A program made the translations under genes and the position numbers. The notes under the pieces are model-generated. The model was not told the DNA's origin. It searched no databases and saw nothing but the letters and a program-made list of their open reading frames with translations. Below, piece after piece: positions 41,001 through 50,674 of a stretch of 64,000 nt of DNA (within the stretch, counting starts at the first letter, position 1; every line of letters starts with the position of its first letter). The stretch lies in the NCBI GenBank assembly GCA_964017125.1, contig OZ024905.1, positions 38,202,084 to 38,266,083 of the forward strand, in the 5' to 3' direction. This DNA is from Flabesymbios commensalis (lineage: Eukaryota; Annelida; Polychaeta; Terebellida; Flabelligeridae).

Positions 41001-44000
41001 CAACCCTGCATTTTTGCTGACAGAGAATAAGGACCAGTATATGATTAATCCATGTAAAGTGAAAAAGTGGTAAGTACTGGTATGATTTTAATACAGGTTT
41101 TGAGTTGAAAACATAGTAACTGTACATCTAACTTTCGATTTACAACTACATGTAAATGCTTTATCTTGGAGCAAAATAGAAATTCGAAATAGTTGAAAAA
41201 ACTGGAGGTTTAGTAACAAAAAATCTGTAATTAATCTTATAATTATTTTCAAAGGATTTGTTAAATCTAGTTTATAGGAATTGTATTGATAATTACTAAA
41301 CATTGTTACACTGTAAGATGTGATATTTTATTTGGGCTAATTATACATGTAACTACGGGTACATGCTAATTGTATTACATTGTCTTCCACAGGTTTACTG
41401 TTGAGCTATGTGAGCCTGTACAGGTACATAACCTGGAGATGGGGAATCTGGAACTTTTCTCTTCTCTGCCAGATAGTTTTGTTGTCTTCAGCAGTGAAAG
41501 GTAAGGAGATGTAACCTAAAAATGTAGGAATGCTTGCTATTTTTCTATCACTGCTTATGTCAATTGTTTACCCAAGGTTAACAAGCTAATTGACAAATTT
41601 GTTTATATTTCACACACCCGATATATGTCATATACAACCTGTGTGTCTGGCAAATTGTTACCCTATATTTCTTTGCAACACTGACCTATAAAATGTGTTT
41701 TTCAAGATTGCTGCCAAAAATCTCAATCTCTTAGTTACTTTTGGTTGGTTTTTATTCAAATTTGATGTTACATATCTGTTTTGGGAACAATGGTCATTGG
41801 ATTGAAAATAAATGGGTGACTATGGCCATCTTTGAAAATAAATCTACACAGGTAGGTCGGGAAAATCTGCGAAATTTAAAAAAAAATTGCAACTGCGATA
41901 AAAAAATGGGGGGGTAGTCAATGTAAATATGTGCACATTTAGGTCTAGTTAATTTAGTTTTTATCTGGCGGGACTACAAATTATATCATACCATCTTGAC
42001 CATCTGAGAGGCTAAAGTTGGTAATTTTTGTGTCAAAAACAGTTGCATCTGGTTAATATATCAGGGTTTAATCTAAATACCAGTCCCCTTATCAAAAAAT
42101 ACTGCACTAACTGTTTGAATATTGTGCATATTGTGATTACCGTATATACACATACATATCAGAAGTCAAATTTCTGCCATTTTGGAATGGTCAGTATAAT
42201 TCTGCCTATATCCTAAGTAAATAATGCCCATTTGCTAAATACATTAGAATGAGTGAGGGACTGGTGCGAAATATAGGGGAATAATGCTGGATGTGAATTA
42301 TGCAATTGTGGCAATTATGCTATATCATTTTCAATAAAGGCACTTATAACCCGTGATTTCACCATTGTACATATTAAAACGAATTTTTGCCTGATTAACT
42401 AATTTCCAACATGACTGAACTGTAGTGAGGGACTAATGCGAAATATACGGTACAAAAACATTGTACTGTACAGTCTGGAAATTATGTTATATCATTTTCA
42501 ACAAAGGCTATTGTAAACATGATTTCACCACTGTACACAAGATAAAAATTGAATGATATTTACTTTCCCCAACACCCCACTGTTTTGTATAGGTATCCTA
42601 CTAAGGAATGGAATACTTTGGGTACATTTCACGCCCGTGATGAGCGTAGTATACAGAGCTTTAGTGTACAGGATGATCAGATGTTTGTCAAGTACCTCAA
42701 GGTGGAAATGCAGACACATTATGGAACAGAACATTATTGTCCTCTCAGCATATTAAGGTTGGCATATTAAAGTATTGCTAATAAGTACACTAAATAACAT
42801 TAAGTTGCACTCTGTTCTAGTATATTCCAGTCAATTGATGCTCCTTAATATTCAATTTGTAATATTATCCAAAGTAAATTGATGTAAAGAACTTATGTGG
42901 TACTTCAGTCAATCAAAAAAGAATGCATGCTATATGTATTGTCCTTGTTGCATTTTTTTGCTTTTGAACATAGTTAATTTGTCTTTTTGATTTGTTATTT
43001 TTTCAGGTGAAAGATGTATTTATTGTGAACGTTTTATATTTCATAAATATTTTCATCTTGTTTCAAACAATTTGTCTTGGTCCATACTATTTTCACACAT
43101 TTATTGCAAAGAAAATGGGAAATACAATATTCTATATATTGAGAGATATTTCAAAGAACATGTGCATAAAACATAGTGCTACATGGGTGACTTAAATATT
43201 TAGTGTTTGTGTTTTTGTCAGGGTTTACTTTGTGTCTGTAATGAGTTTTTTTCTGTTTGTGTTTTTGTCAGGGTTTACGGTGTGACGATGGAAGATGAGG
43301 ATGCTGAGGATGCTGACGGGGAAGATCATAATGAGCAGCAGCAGGAAAAAGGTAAAGAGAATATGTATAATACATACATATTGAATTAACTGTCATCTTA
43401 ATAATTAAATATCATTTTCACACATTGAGAATTTTTACTTAGTTTCAATAATTTATAGCCACACAGTTAGAAATTATTTTTAAAATTATCTTCATTTATT
43501 GGATTCTATAATCCATGTTATAGGTTTTACACTATATGGTACACGTTTCAACCAAAGCACACACATAATCACCCAGTCCCTCAGAACACAGGAGTGGTAG
43601 AATCTAACAGTGTGCTGATTTCTATTTATTTCTGTCACTTTTCACTTTTTTTTTCAGTGAATGGAGAACCATCAAATCTTTTTGCCAGTGCTACTGGTAA
43701 GGCTATTCTATGCTAACAGTAGAAACTATAATTATTTTGTTGCTATCATGTATGTAATAATAATGATAATACTGTACTAATATGTTTATTAAGCACACAA
43801 TTAGCATGATTAGTAACATTTCAATTTGCTGTATCTTGAGTTGATATTTAATCACAATTCTAGATTAGGTAGCCATGCTAACAAATTTATATTAAAGCCC
43901 AGTACTGCCAACATTAATTATTTTATAGTTGATCCTTGACCAGAATGTTAATTATGGAATTTATTCCCGCATTGTTTTAGACACTGTCCTGAGTCTGGTG

Positions 44001-47000
44001 AAACACGTGCTGTCACCTGGTGAGAAAGATCCACAAGTAGATTTAACAGAAGAGGAGCTGGCAGCTCTAGATCCCCAGAATACGACCAATAACAACACTA
44101 AACAGGGCAACACGGAGACAGCAGATACACAACCATGTCCTCCGGATGCTAAGTCAGTTTTGCAAAAATCTAAGCTAACAAGCTCCTGTAATTTTACACA
44201 TGTCATAATTTATCTGGTGATTTTTAAATTCTCCTGTTCCGATGGATATCTCGTAGCAGTCATAGAACACTACAGCTCATCAATACATTATCGTTTGAAA
44301 TATGCATCATATGAGAAAAAAATATAATAATTATAAATGATACATGGAATAGAAACATAAAATTTATGTTTGAGTTAATATTTATGCATGATAACAGATG
44401 ATTGAGTTTTTAATAACACCCATCATGTCAAAATTTAATATTTCAACTAAAGTTACAGTTGATGGTGTATAATTATTTTCTTGGGGTGATGTTACTGCCA
44501 CATAGACCATGAGTCATGGAGATCTTTCCAAGGCTTTTATACCTAACCTCCTCTCCATCAACTGTGAAAATTATGTATTCTATGCTTAAGCATTCGAATA
44601 CATTTAAAAATCCACTACAATTATAACTAAATGATTTTTTTCAATTATACTTTCAATTTATTTCGACTAAATTCGCTCAATCAATTACAATTTATTACAT
44701 CTATTATTTAAACCAACCCTGTTGATGATATACCAATATGTGTATATGTTTATTTTGGTCAGTGTGAATGGAGAGATTGAAGATATTGAACATGTGGATC
44801 CCCCAAACCAGCCGGAAACTCCTAATGGTAAGAACAAGGAAAATGCACAGCACTCAAATCATTTTGCCTAGCTCTTTATCTCTTTTAATATTAAAAAAAT
44901 TAAATCTGGTCTTTTTTTTAAACCAAAGATGGTCTTTGGATTACAAAAAATATAAAAACTCACAGTCCATACACAGCTCAGCATACTGAATCACCTCACA
45001 GAGCTTATTATATAAGTAGCCTTAAACTACTATAACGAGAACATATATTGTCCCTTTCTGCATAGGTTTATCTGTCCGAAATAATGAAATATCTACTTAC
45101 TTTTTATTGGTAATGTATATTATAATGCCCAAGTTAACATTCGAATATCTTTGTTCTATAGTTTTTGAAAATAAGAAGATTATTGAGAATCAAGCAGAAG
45201 AAGACAACAATATGGATAATGAACCCATCGTACGCCTGATAGAAAAACCTATTATCAAAATGACTAGTCTTTTACAAGCATGTCAATTTTGTTCTAAATC
45301 AAAGATAGACACATGCTATTTTGATAGGTATAGTTTTTGTGGATACTACAGAATATTTCGGTTTGTTCGCCCTACTTGTTGTGTTGGCGAGGCTCCTCCA
45401 GTAAAAATAGATGGTAATCTGCCAGTGGTGACTCCACCAGATCTACATCTCACTGAGCCTGAGGAGAACAGTCACACAACCATGATGACAGATGAGGTTC
45501 ATAGCCCTGAGTACATACAGCACGCTAGTACAGGGGCACTCAGACTGGACAGTAGTACATCACCACTAACCACAGAATCAGTGGACCCCACCCCAGCTAT
45601 ATCAGAAGCCTCCAGACCTGAGACAATCACCGAGTCTCCCACCTCTATACCTAATGCTCCTTCAGACAATGTTTCGGTTTTAAGTGAAGTGAGCTCTACT
45701 GCTAATAGTGAAGCAACTGAGGCTGCGGCATCAGAAGAGAACATAAAGGTATCTGTTGATACAAAGCAATGTGATGAAGGCAGTAACTGTCAAGTTGGGC
45801 CAGATGTAATGCAGATGCAGGTGAAGCCTACAGAAACACTTAGTGAGCATGTGACAGTGACCCCTGATGAGCAGGAGCCAATAGATGACCTTGAAGATGT
45901 AGATGACCTTGGAGCTGATGATCTCTTGGATGAGATAGTTGAGGACACCGGCACTGGAGGTAAAGACATCTATGCTGAAGAGCCCTCAGCCGTCATACGT
46001 GATCTAGAGCTCGAGGGTTTGCCACCACCTAGTGGGGACGAGATACAGTATCAAAAACTGAATTCTGGCAAGAAGGAGACAACATACATGCGACTGAAGA
46101 ACAAGATCAAGGCACTGGAACTAAACCTCAATCTTAGCTCCCGGTAAATGAAAAAACAACCTAGTACATGTACATCTCTAAGCGCTTTTTTATCCTCAGC
46201 TAAATGTTGGCTAAAGGCTATTGTCTTCATGTGGAATGTCAAGTCATCCGTCTGTCCATCTTTATCAGCACTACCTTAGTGTTCCTCTCACTTCACAGTT
46301 GACCTTTCCACGAGCTCTATGACTTTCAATTGAAATTTTGTTTGATATTCTCTGTCCAAGAAGTTTAAAATTTGAAATTGGTGGTCCTAGGCTAAATAGA
46401 GCCAATATTTGAAGTTATTAGAGTTATATAATACTTTTAAAAGCCTGAATTGTTTCACTCAAATTTCTGGGGCATGCCCATTGCGCCGGCCTTTTTGCAG
46501 ATTCTAGAGCACCCCTGACATCTCTGAAAAATATTTCCCTCTAACACCATTAGAAAATGTATTTGTGCTGGAATAGAGTGGAGTAAAAGATATGTGGTGC
46601 AAAAAAACATTTGGATGACATATATATATCTGTGTCCCTTATATCACATTTTGGGAAGAATTCATATCTTGACTTTAAAATCATGGGTCCAATGAATCTA
46701 CAACTTAAACTGAACTGTCTATATCTAACATTATCTGGTCATTCATATTTAATTAGATTTGAATTTGAGTACAGTGAATATTTTTACAAATGGACCATTT
46801 TTTTAAAACCTGCCATGCAAACGAGAAGTTGAAACTTCTTTGCGTCACCAATCTGACATTTTCTGAAATTGTAAAAATTGTATCGGAAATCGTCTATCTA
46901 TTCATTTTTTGAATTGATTTGACTTGGGAGAGACTAAATTGAAGATTTTGAGAGCTGTGGTGCTATCTATAAAAACACACCATATATCTATTAACTTTTA

Positions 47001-50000
47001 AAGTGATGGTTTGGGATATCTGGTGTTTTTGTTAACTAGAGGCTGAGGCCCATTTTATAAACCTTAATGTTGATATTAGTCATGTGCATCATAATATTGA
47101 TCTTTACTGATATTGTTTCAGATATCTTGACGAGTTGAGTCAGAGATACAGACGTCAGATGGAGGAGATGGGAAGCTCACTAAACAAAACTATACTCCGC
47201 ATCACTAATGCCTCCCGTAAAGCTGACGAAAAGGTACAGTTAACAACAGTGCTGCTCCTTTAAAATATGTATAATTTTAATATACATCTCAGCAATGCTG
47301 ATTTATCGTTCAAGCCCATGGATATAACATGAAATAAGCTATTCTAATATATATACTTCTGATATCAAATATGTATACTTTCATAAATAAATGGTTAATG
47401 TAGTTTATAGTGGATTTGTTTTTAATATTGTACTGACTGCTCAGATGCCACAAAATGCAATGTCTGTGATAAAATATTCTAGTATCAACATTGTTGAAAA
47501 ATGGCACATAATTAGCAGGTGCTGTCAAATTTGGGGATAGAAGCCAGTTAAAAGCTCTTCAGATGAGATATTATACTTTGAATTGTACCTTTTTCTTTTG
47601 TTTTACATTGTATATACTAGGTCAACTGCTTTGCAAATAATAGTCTTTGAATTCCTCATTTAGAAGGCCTATCTTATATATATTTGAGGTTTTTTTTTAA
47701 ATATATTTTAGGATGACAAGCGTCATCAGCAGATATTGAGTTTACAGCATCAGGTGGACAACCTTACAACCATCATCTCCAGCATGCAGGACCACATAGA
47801 CACTGCTCACTTACAGGTAGCATCTAGCTTAACCTTTAAGAATAATATGTAATATGTAACCAGTTGGAAGTACATTGTATTAATTTCTCACTGCCTTCTC
47901 TATCACATTACTGTAATTCAAATGAAGGATATGTCAATCCTCTCCTGTTAGGGAATTTTTAATTTAGAAATAGTGGTTTGAAGTTATGCAGAGTTTATTT
48001 GTCCTATAAATTAGTGCCAGCAATGTCATAAATATATTCTAGCTGTTTTAATGTCTAGAATATGAACTATGATTGGTATTTCCATTTATTTTCCCATTTA
48101 TCCTCATGTAACAGCATATTTTCAAACTTATTAAAAAAGATTATCCTTTACTTAGATTTTTATATGCAATGTCATTTTATTTGCTTGAAGAAAATATTTT
48201 TGGGGGAAGCTGAATAATTTTTCGTATTTGATAAATCATATTGATGTTACAGCTGATAGAGCGCCACCTGGTTCTGATGGCTGGTGAGGTGCTGGTGTTT
48301 TTATTGGTGTTGGCCTGGTGTGCTCGGTCTCGTGGTGGTGCTGATCGACCACGACCTCTACCTCCTAAGCCACCTATACCTACTCGTATATCACGCTCTG
48401 AACCACCCCCACAGCTCTCGCCTCCCACCAAGCCACATACTCACCGCAGACACAACAGTATTGATTCTCCCAGTAGATGGCGTTCAGGAACAGAGTCTCT
48501 CATTCATTCAAGATTAGGTAGAGATGATGTGCTCAGGAAATCTGGTAAGTATCTAGGCATTCATTAATCAATAATTTATAGTGCCACAGTTTTTTAAATA
48601 ATATTGAATTTTAAAACTATCTGTGCTTTAGTAAACCAGTTCTGCAAATTTAATTTGTGACTTTAGAAATGTATGTGTATGTAAAAATATAAAATGTAAT
48701 AGAAGCAATAGAAGTTGTTTAGTTATCATTCTGCAGTGTTTAATTATGATTATTTATATACTATTTTGATTCAAAAAGTCAGGTAATTGTAGGATGACCA
48801 TTGTCTAAATGTATGTATGGATAGCTTATGCACATTTCTAATTCACATCCCATGATTTTTGTAGGTAGTGAAAATGATATTACTATCATTGAGCCAAACA
48901 TTCCACTTTTCCAGCCACATTTTGACCAACATTCAATACAAAGAGTAAGTTATTGTAGCATGATTACTTTAAAGAACAAACATGTTAATTACTCTTTGTT
49001 AACTTTGATTGTAATAGGATACAGTGTACATGCTGCATACATCTCCCAGAAATTATTGCATATAAGTGTGCAAGCATCTGTTTTCACACACAGAGAAAAA
49101 CTCTGTTTAAAACACTGTTTGCAAATAGAATAAAGTGTGTGAAAACCAACAAAGGCAGGCTATTACAACAACACCCAACCCATAGAGCAATGAGCTAATC
49201 AAATTAAATTTTTCTGTCACTTGAAGTTCTGTCTCACTACGAGATCCACTCGTCAAGTGACTTGAAAATTACTCAGATTTTGTCAAACTAAGTCATAACG
49301 TTTATGAGTCTCTCAAATTTCCGACATGTTTTACTTATAGAATCTATTTGAATGAGGCTCACTGTAGGCCTTGCCTGCACTTATTATGGGTCATCATGGA
49401 GGATTCAAATCTGTCCTCTTAATCGTGTCTTCTGACTTCTGCATTGAGACACACCTCCCCTCACCAGGGCTAGCTTCTTATTCAATTAGACACATTCTTC
49501 CACGTTCGGCACTGCCACTGTTATTTGTTTTCAGAATGGTGACCAATCTATGAAATTCTGATTGTTTACATACCATGCACCTTGAAGATAAGATTTAATT
49601 CATTTGGGGTGATCAGACCATAAAGGCACCACAAATACTAACAAAATTTCGTGATCAAATGTGTGTCACTATTTTATATATTATTGCAAATTAGACATTT
49701 TCATTATCCCCACCTGAAGAACTGTTATTTTATTGGTCAATAAAGTAGATGATATGTTTTCCAGGATGTGTCAAAAAAGAAAAAGAAGAAGAAAGCTCGT
49801 TTACCACAGAACAGTCTGCCGAGCTTAATGGATCACAAAGACGGATCACAAAAGGTGAAGAAATGTGTGTCCTTACCGGGTACATCCTCTAGTCATGGTC
49901 ATCACAGCACGGCGGCCAAGCCAACATGCCATGACAAGAGCTTGATACATAATGGAGAAGACAACGCAGAAGGTGGTAGCCATGGCAGCCATGGTAGTGA

Positions 50001-50412
50001 AGCTTCTAGTGGACATTCTGTACCCTCGTCACACTCCTGTGATCTCAGTAAAGTCTACCGTAGACGTCAGCAGCAGCCGCCGCCAGACGGAGCTCGTAGA
50101 AACCTGCTACAAGTCTACAAAACGCTCAATTCTACTCTTCCCTCGACTGTGATCAATGGCGCTGCACCTGTAGAGAAAACATCCAAACAGGACAATGCCA
50201 GACTGACATGCTCAAAGGTAGAAAATCTAGGAACGATTACAAATGGCATGTATCCTAGCAAAGGCAAGATGCGTAAGTCTGCAAGTACTGGACTGATAAA
50301 ATCTGAAAATACTGTATTGATGAACGGAAAAGGTGTAGATAATGATAAATCACACTACAAAGGATTGTATAAATGGCTGTGGAGAAAGGATGAATCAAGT
50401 GATACTTACTGA
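17030..50412 (+). CDS. SUCO: SUN domain-containing ossification factor orthologue (SUCO / Slp1 family), 16 coding exons
   Basis: Exons: 17030-17070, 36765-37283, 39055-39332, 40883-41069, 41393-41500, 42593-42757, 43272-43351, 43658-43696, 43981-44152, 44763-44827, 45162-46143, 47122-47233, 47712-47816, 48253-48544, 48865-48944, 49765-50412. All introns are GT-AG, phases join, and the total of 3873 nt gives 1290 residues (human SUCO is about 1254). Order along the protein: signal peptide (1-~14), acidic Q/H-rich region, conserved [12 protein letters not shown] motif (end of exon 3), SUN domain (~290-437), acidic linker, Cys/aromatic patch (~592-625), Ser/Thr-rich acidic region, coiled coil (~860-950), transmembrane segment (~957-975), basic tail. 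The family acts in the ER/nuclear-envelope membrane with the SUN domain lumenal; yeast Slp1 with Emp65 protects soluble ER proteins, and mouse Suco supports collagen output in bone. Family assignment rests on recognised residue runs in the SUN domain and coiled coil. Exon 1 is inferred from phase and signal-peptide fit. Confidence 0.93.
17071..18424. other. SUCO intron 1, first part
   Basis: No gene or clear repeat seen. Open frames at 17357-17542 and 17654-17935 are featureless. Confidence 0.4.
18425..19664. repeat. 92-bp satellite array in SUCO intron 1
   Basis: About 13 tandem units with spacing of exactly 92 bp over most of the array (for example GACC of GACGACCATT at 18521, 18613, 18705 and 18797). 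Each unit holds CAGGTTAACCTTCTGTCTG, CTGTATTATACCACATAAT and GACTTGTCCAGTTGG. One unit near 19290 is internally shortened. The last units (19540-19664) are more diverged, as array edges usually are. Confidence 0.95.
19665..20240. other. Gene-less intron stretch
   Basis: It contains a short palindromic cluster of CTACATGTAG-type strings at about 19868-19905. Nothing else recognised. Confidence 0.3.
20241..22637 (+). mobile_element. Tandem-core element, copy 2
   Basis: Same start hairpin (AGCTCCCGCCGTCACC), same ~560-bp leader and same end GGATCATTAATT as the copy at 8504-10630, but with about 13 core units of ~146 bp instead of 11. High identity to copy 1 in the leader implies recent common origin. 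The extra units are most simply explained by unit gain or loss in the core. The element lies in SUCO intron 1 in the sense orientation. Confidence 0.75.
22638..23169. other. Gene-less intron stretch
   Basis: Unique-looking DNA. A GCGGGAGCT at about 22794 is the inverse of the tandem-core element's first nine bases, but without support from copy 1 I do not extend the element to it. Confidence 0.3.
23170..23275. mobile_element. Short MITE with CCCAGCAAACAC-type termini
   Basis: Left end CCCAACAAAAACAC, right end GTGTTTGCTGGG. The interior has GCTGGCCCAGCGTCGG and GGTGGGCCAAC strings shared with the elements at 56884-56984 and 57324-57432. Confidence 0.55.
23473..28461. mobile_element. Complete ~5-kb DNA element with ~0.85-kb inverted arms (copy B)
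   Basis: The left arm (23473-about 24330) is the reverse complement of the right arm (about 27640-28461) over its whole length. Ends read TAGTGCAAGAGCATT and AATGCTCTTACACTA, giving a TA at each border. Each arm is itself made of ~380-bp units, each with an ATGGCGGCCATCTTG palindrome and a GGGGTATACCCC string. The interior (24840-27000) is AT-rich with ~21-bp periodic GTCAGGATATGACA motifs on the left and inverse-strand equivalents on the right. No transposase is visible, so it is non-autonomous. It lies in SUCO intron 1, and copy A is at the window start. Confidence 0.75.
25267..25897. mobile_element. 631-bp DNA transposon nested in copy B, with AAAC target duplication
   Basis: Termini are CGATGGTCTAAAACAATAG on the left and the reverse complement of CGATGGGTTAAAACAATAG on the right. 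AAAC flanks both sides (25263-25266, 25898-25901), while copy A has a single AAAC at 388-391, so the insertion is exact. Inside, about eight copies of an AACAATGTGCTAAGTCGACTT-like motif occur in both orientations, several of them near the ends. No coding capacity was seen. The superfamily is not assigned; 4-bp duplications occur in several cut-and-paste groups. Confidence 0.8.
28462..28824. other. Gene-less intron stretch
   Basis: Nothing recognised between the inverted-arm element and the LINE remnant. Confidence 0.3.
28825..29700 (-). mobile_element. 5'-truncated, decayed CR1/L2-like LINE
   Basis: On the minus strand, reading frames interrupted by several frameshifts give reverse-transcriptase C-terminal signatures in order: ADDTHLYTF (catalytic box, 29695-29687), a DIWMAK stretch, [56 protein letters not shown], and [16 protein letters not shown]. 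An AATAAA lies at 28835-28830 close to the 3' end. The copy is truncated just upstream of the catalytic box and is antisense to SUCO. The open frame at 29522-29893 on the other strand is a shadow. Confidence 0.85.
29701..33395. other. SUCO intron 1, gene-less stretch
   Basis: It includes a short repeat of ATAACCGGTAC at 29760-29800, a moderately GC-rich patch at about 30480-30900 with no identified protein, and a small repeat of CGCACCGTATCGCATTTAT at about 31612-31650. Open frames at 31082-31309, 32309-32611 and 33123-33311 are featureless. Confidence 0.35.
33396..33850. repeat. Degenerate minisatellite (ACATTACAACAACACAC)
   Basis: Irregular tandem array of units resembling AACTGACACATTACAACAAC with variable length of about 18-30 bp. 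It is strongly strand-asymmetric (A and C rich on +). Confidence 0.8.
33967..34012. repeat. (TTTG)n microsatellite with TCTG variants
   Basis: Short run of TTTG repeats interrupted regularly by TCTG units. Confidence 0.85.
34013..36764. other. End of SUCO intron 1
   Basis: Gene-less apart from a C14 tract near 35567, an (AT)n run at 36243 and a C9 tract near 36300. The open sequence 36619-36764 runs in frame into exon 2 and could encode a hydrophobic leader; see findings. Confidence 0.35.
36765..37283 (+). CDS. SUCO: SUCO exon 2 (acidic, Q/H-rich lumenal region)
   Basis: The acceptor tract TTTCCTGTTCTATGTGTTCCAG-type ends at 36764; the donor is AACAG|GTAATC. The exon encodes a low-complexity hydrophilic stretch of about 173 residues: a Lys/Glu-rich start, a Gln/His-rich middle ([15 protein letters not shown]) and an acidic end. 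Such poorly conserved sequence is normal between the signal peptide and SUN domain in this family. Confidence 0.85.
37770..38390 (+). repeat. Decayed array of ~150-bp units in SUCO intron 2
   Basis: Four or five diverged units carrying ATTATT(C/T)ACTTTAATATGCCTGAT, CCAGATAGAT and ATCACTATAAAA-like strings in the same order as the ~146-bp core units at 9-10.6 and 20.8-22.6 kb. The leader of the intact elements is not detectable. Confidence 0.6.
38789..39033 (+). mobile_element. TTAA-flanked piggyBac-like MITE just upstream of SUCO exon 3
   Basis: Exact TTAA on both sides (38785-38788, 39034-39037). Ends are CCCTAACAGCGC and its inverse GCGCTTTAAGGG. Just inside the left end is a palindrome of AGACGTCAGAATCTGACGTC type. 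No coding. Related copies are at 58945, 50462, 54932, 59496 and elsewhere. The exon 3 acceptor AG is at 39053-39054, only 16 bp after the right TTAA. Confidence 0.85.
39055..39332 (+). CDS. SUCO: SUCO exon 3 (conserved FDEWKQKM motif)
   Basis: Phase 2 in, phase 1 out. The acidic sequence leads to [19 protein letters not shown], matching the short conserved motif that precedes the SUN domain in SUCO/Slp1 proteins (human PTFDEWKKKVMEVEKEK). The donor is AAAATG|GTAACT. Confidence 0.93.
39333..40882. other. SUCO intron 3
   Basis: AT-rich intron. A more GC-rich patch at about 40070-40260 gives a 113-codon minus-strand frame without family features, probably a transposon fragment. Confidence 0.4.
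40883..42757 (+). CDS. SUCO: SUCO exons 4-6 (SUN domain)
   Basis: Exons 40883-41069, 41393-41500 and 42593-42757. They encode [18 protein letters not shown], the [13 protein letters not shown] stretch, [54 protein letters not shown], and [20 protein letters not shown]. This is the full SUN beta-sandwich of the SUCO branch, including the two Cys of CGAKIL and NPCK. The SUCO branch has its SUN domain mid-protein in the ER lumen, unlike the C-terminal SUN of nuclear-envelope SUN1/2. Confidence 0.96.
43272..44827 (+). CDS. SUCO: SUCO exons 7-10 (end of SUN domain and acidic linker)
   Basis: Exons 43272-43351, 43658-43696, 43981-44152 and 44763-44827. Exon 7 completes the SUN domain with [14 protein letters not shown]. 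Exon 8 encodes a 13-residue piece, [12 protein letters not shown]. Exon 9 has [17 protein letters not shown], which aligns with the AILNMVNIAANILG helix after the SUN domain in human SUCO. Exon 9 uses an unusual donor, GCTAA|GTCAGT, required to keep frame with exon 10 (T-GTG-AAT). Exon 7 has a duplicated acceptor. Confidence 0.88.
45162..46143 (+). CDS. SUCO: SUCO exon 11 (large Ser/Thr and acidic region)
   Basis: The largest exon, 982 nt. It starts with an acidic stretch, then a Cys and aromatic-rich hydrophobic patch ([28 protein letters not shown]) which resembles in position and composition the FCSELTTICC...YIYKW patch of human SUCO. A long Ser/Thr/Glu/Pro-rich segment follows, then acidic [18 protein letters not shown]. 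It ends with [19 protein letters not shown], the start of the conserved coiled coil. The open frame extends 5' of the acceptor, but only the spliced part is supported. Confidence 0.92.
47122..48544 (+). CDS. SUCO: SUCO exons 12-14 (coiled coil and transmembrane segment)
   Basis: Exons 47122-47233, 47712-47816 and 48253-48544. [17 protein letters not shown] matches human YLEELSQRYRKQMEEMQ almost exactly. It continues with [11 protein letters not shown] and NLTTIIS, three potential N-glycosylation sites on the lumenal side, then a heptad-rich stretch. Exon 14 opens with [19 protein letters not shown] (transmembrane, about residues 957-975), followed by an Arg/Pro-rich cytosolic start. This fixes the SUN domain in the lumen. 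Confidence 0.95.
48865..50412 (+). CDS. SUCO: SUCO exons 15-16 (cytosolic tail and stop)
   Basis: Exons 48865-48944 and 49765-50412. Exon 15 encodes [17 protein letters not shown], aligning with NDLYIVEPLKFSP of human SUCO. Exon 16 begins [14 protein letters not shown] (human EKKKKRCK), then Ser/His-rich sequence, and ends ...KDESSDTY-stop at 50412. The intron between them (48945-49764) contains a decayed MITE. Confidence 0.92.
49179..49330 (+). mobile_element. Decayed TTAA-type MITE in SUCO intron 15
   Basis: Left end CCCATAGAGCAATGAGCTAA, then the family palindrome GTCACTTGAAGTTCTGTCTC / CGTCAAGTGAC at 49216-49261. The right end cannot be fixed. Confidence 0.5.
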
Positions 50413-50461
50413 TAAATAACCTCTCAGAGTCTCTTACTATTTTATTTTGTCAAATATTTAA

Positions 50462-50674
50462 CCTTTAAACCACTAAACACGACTGGAGTCATTTTTGATT
50501 TGTTTTATTAGCACTGTTATTGGGAACGAAATGAATACCTAAGCATTAGGATGTAAAAACGTTTGGGTCTCAAATTCAATAAATTCCGAGTACCCATAAT
50601 TTCACCCTCTTGTTTGTTGGTCGCGGTAGCGCGGCACACCAAGGGGGTGAAAATTTAATTTAGCGGTGTAAGCG
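50462..50674 (-). mobile_element. TTAA-flanked piggyBac-like MITE directly after the SUCO stop codon
   Basis: TTAA at 50458-50461 and 50675-50678. In reverse orientation the element ends read CGCTTACACCGCTAAA and CCTTTAAACCACTAAACACG, matching the two ends of the copy at 59496-59784 read from the opposite strand. The inner palindrome with spacer GGTCGCGGTAGCGCGGCAC is present with a diverged stem. It starts about 50 nt after the stop codon and contains an AATAAA. Confidence 0.75.
50578..50583 (+). terminator. Candidate poly(A) signal of SUCO
   Basis: First AATAAA after the stop codon (166 nt downstream), lying inside the MITE. Others follow at about 51608 and 52045, so site choice cannot be settled from sequence. 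Confidence 0.35.
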
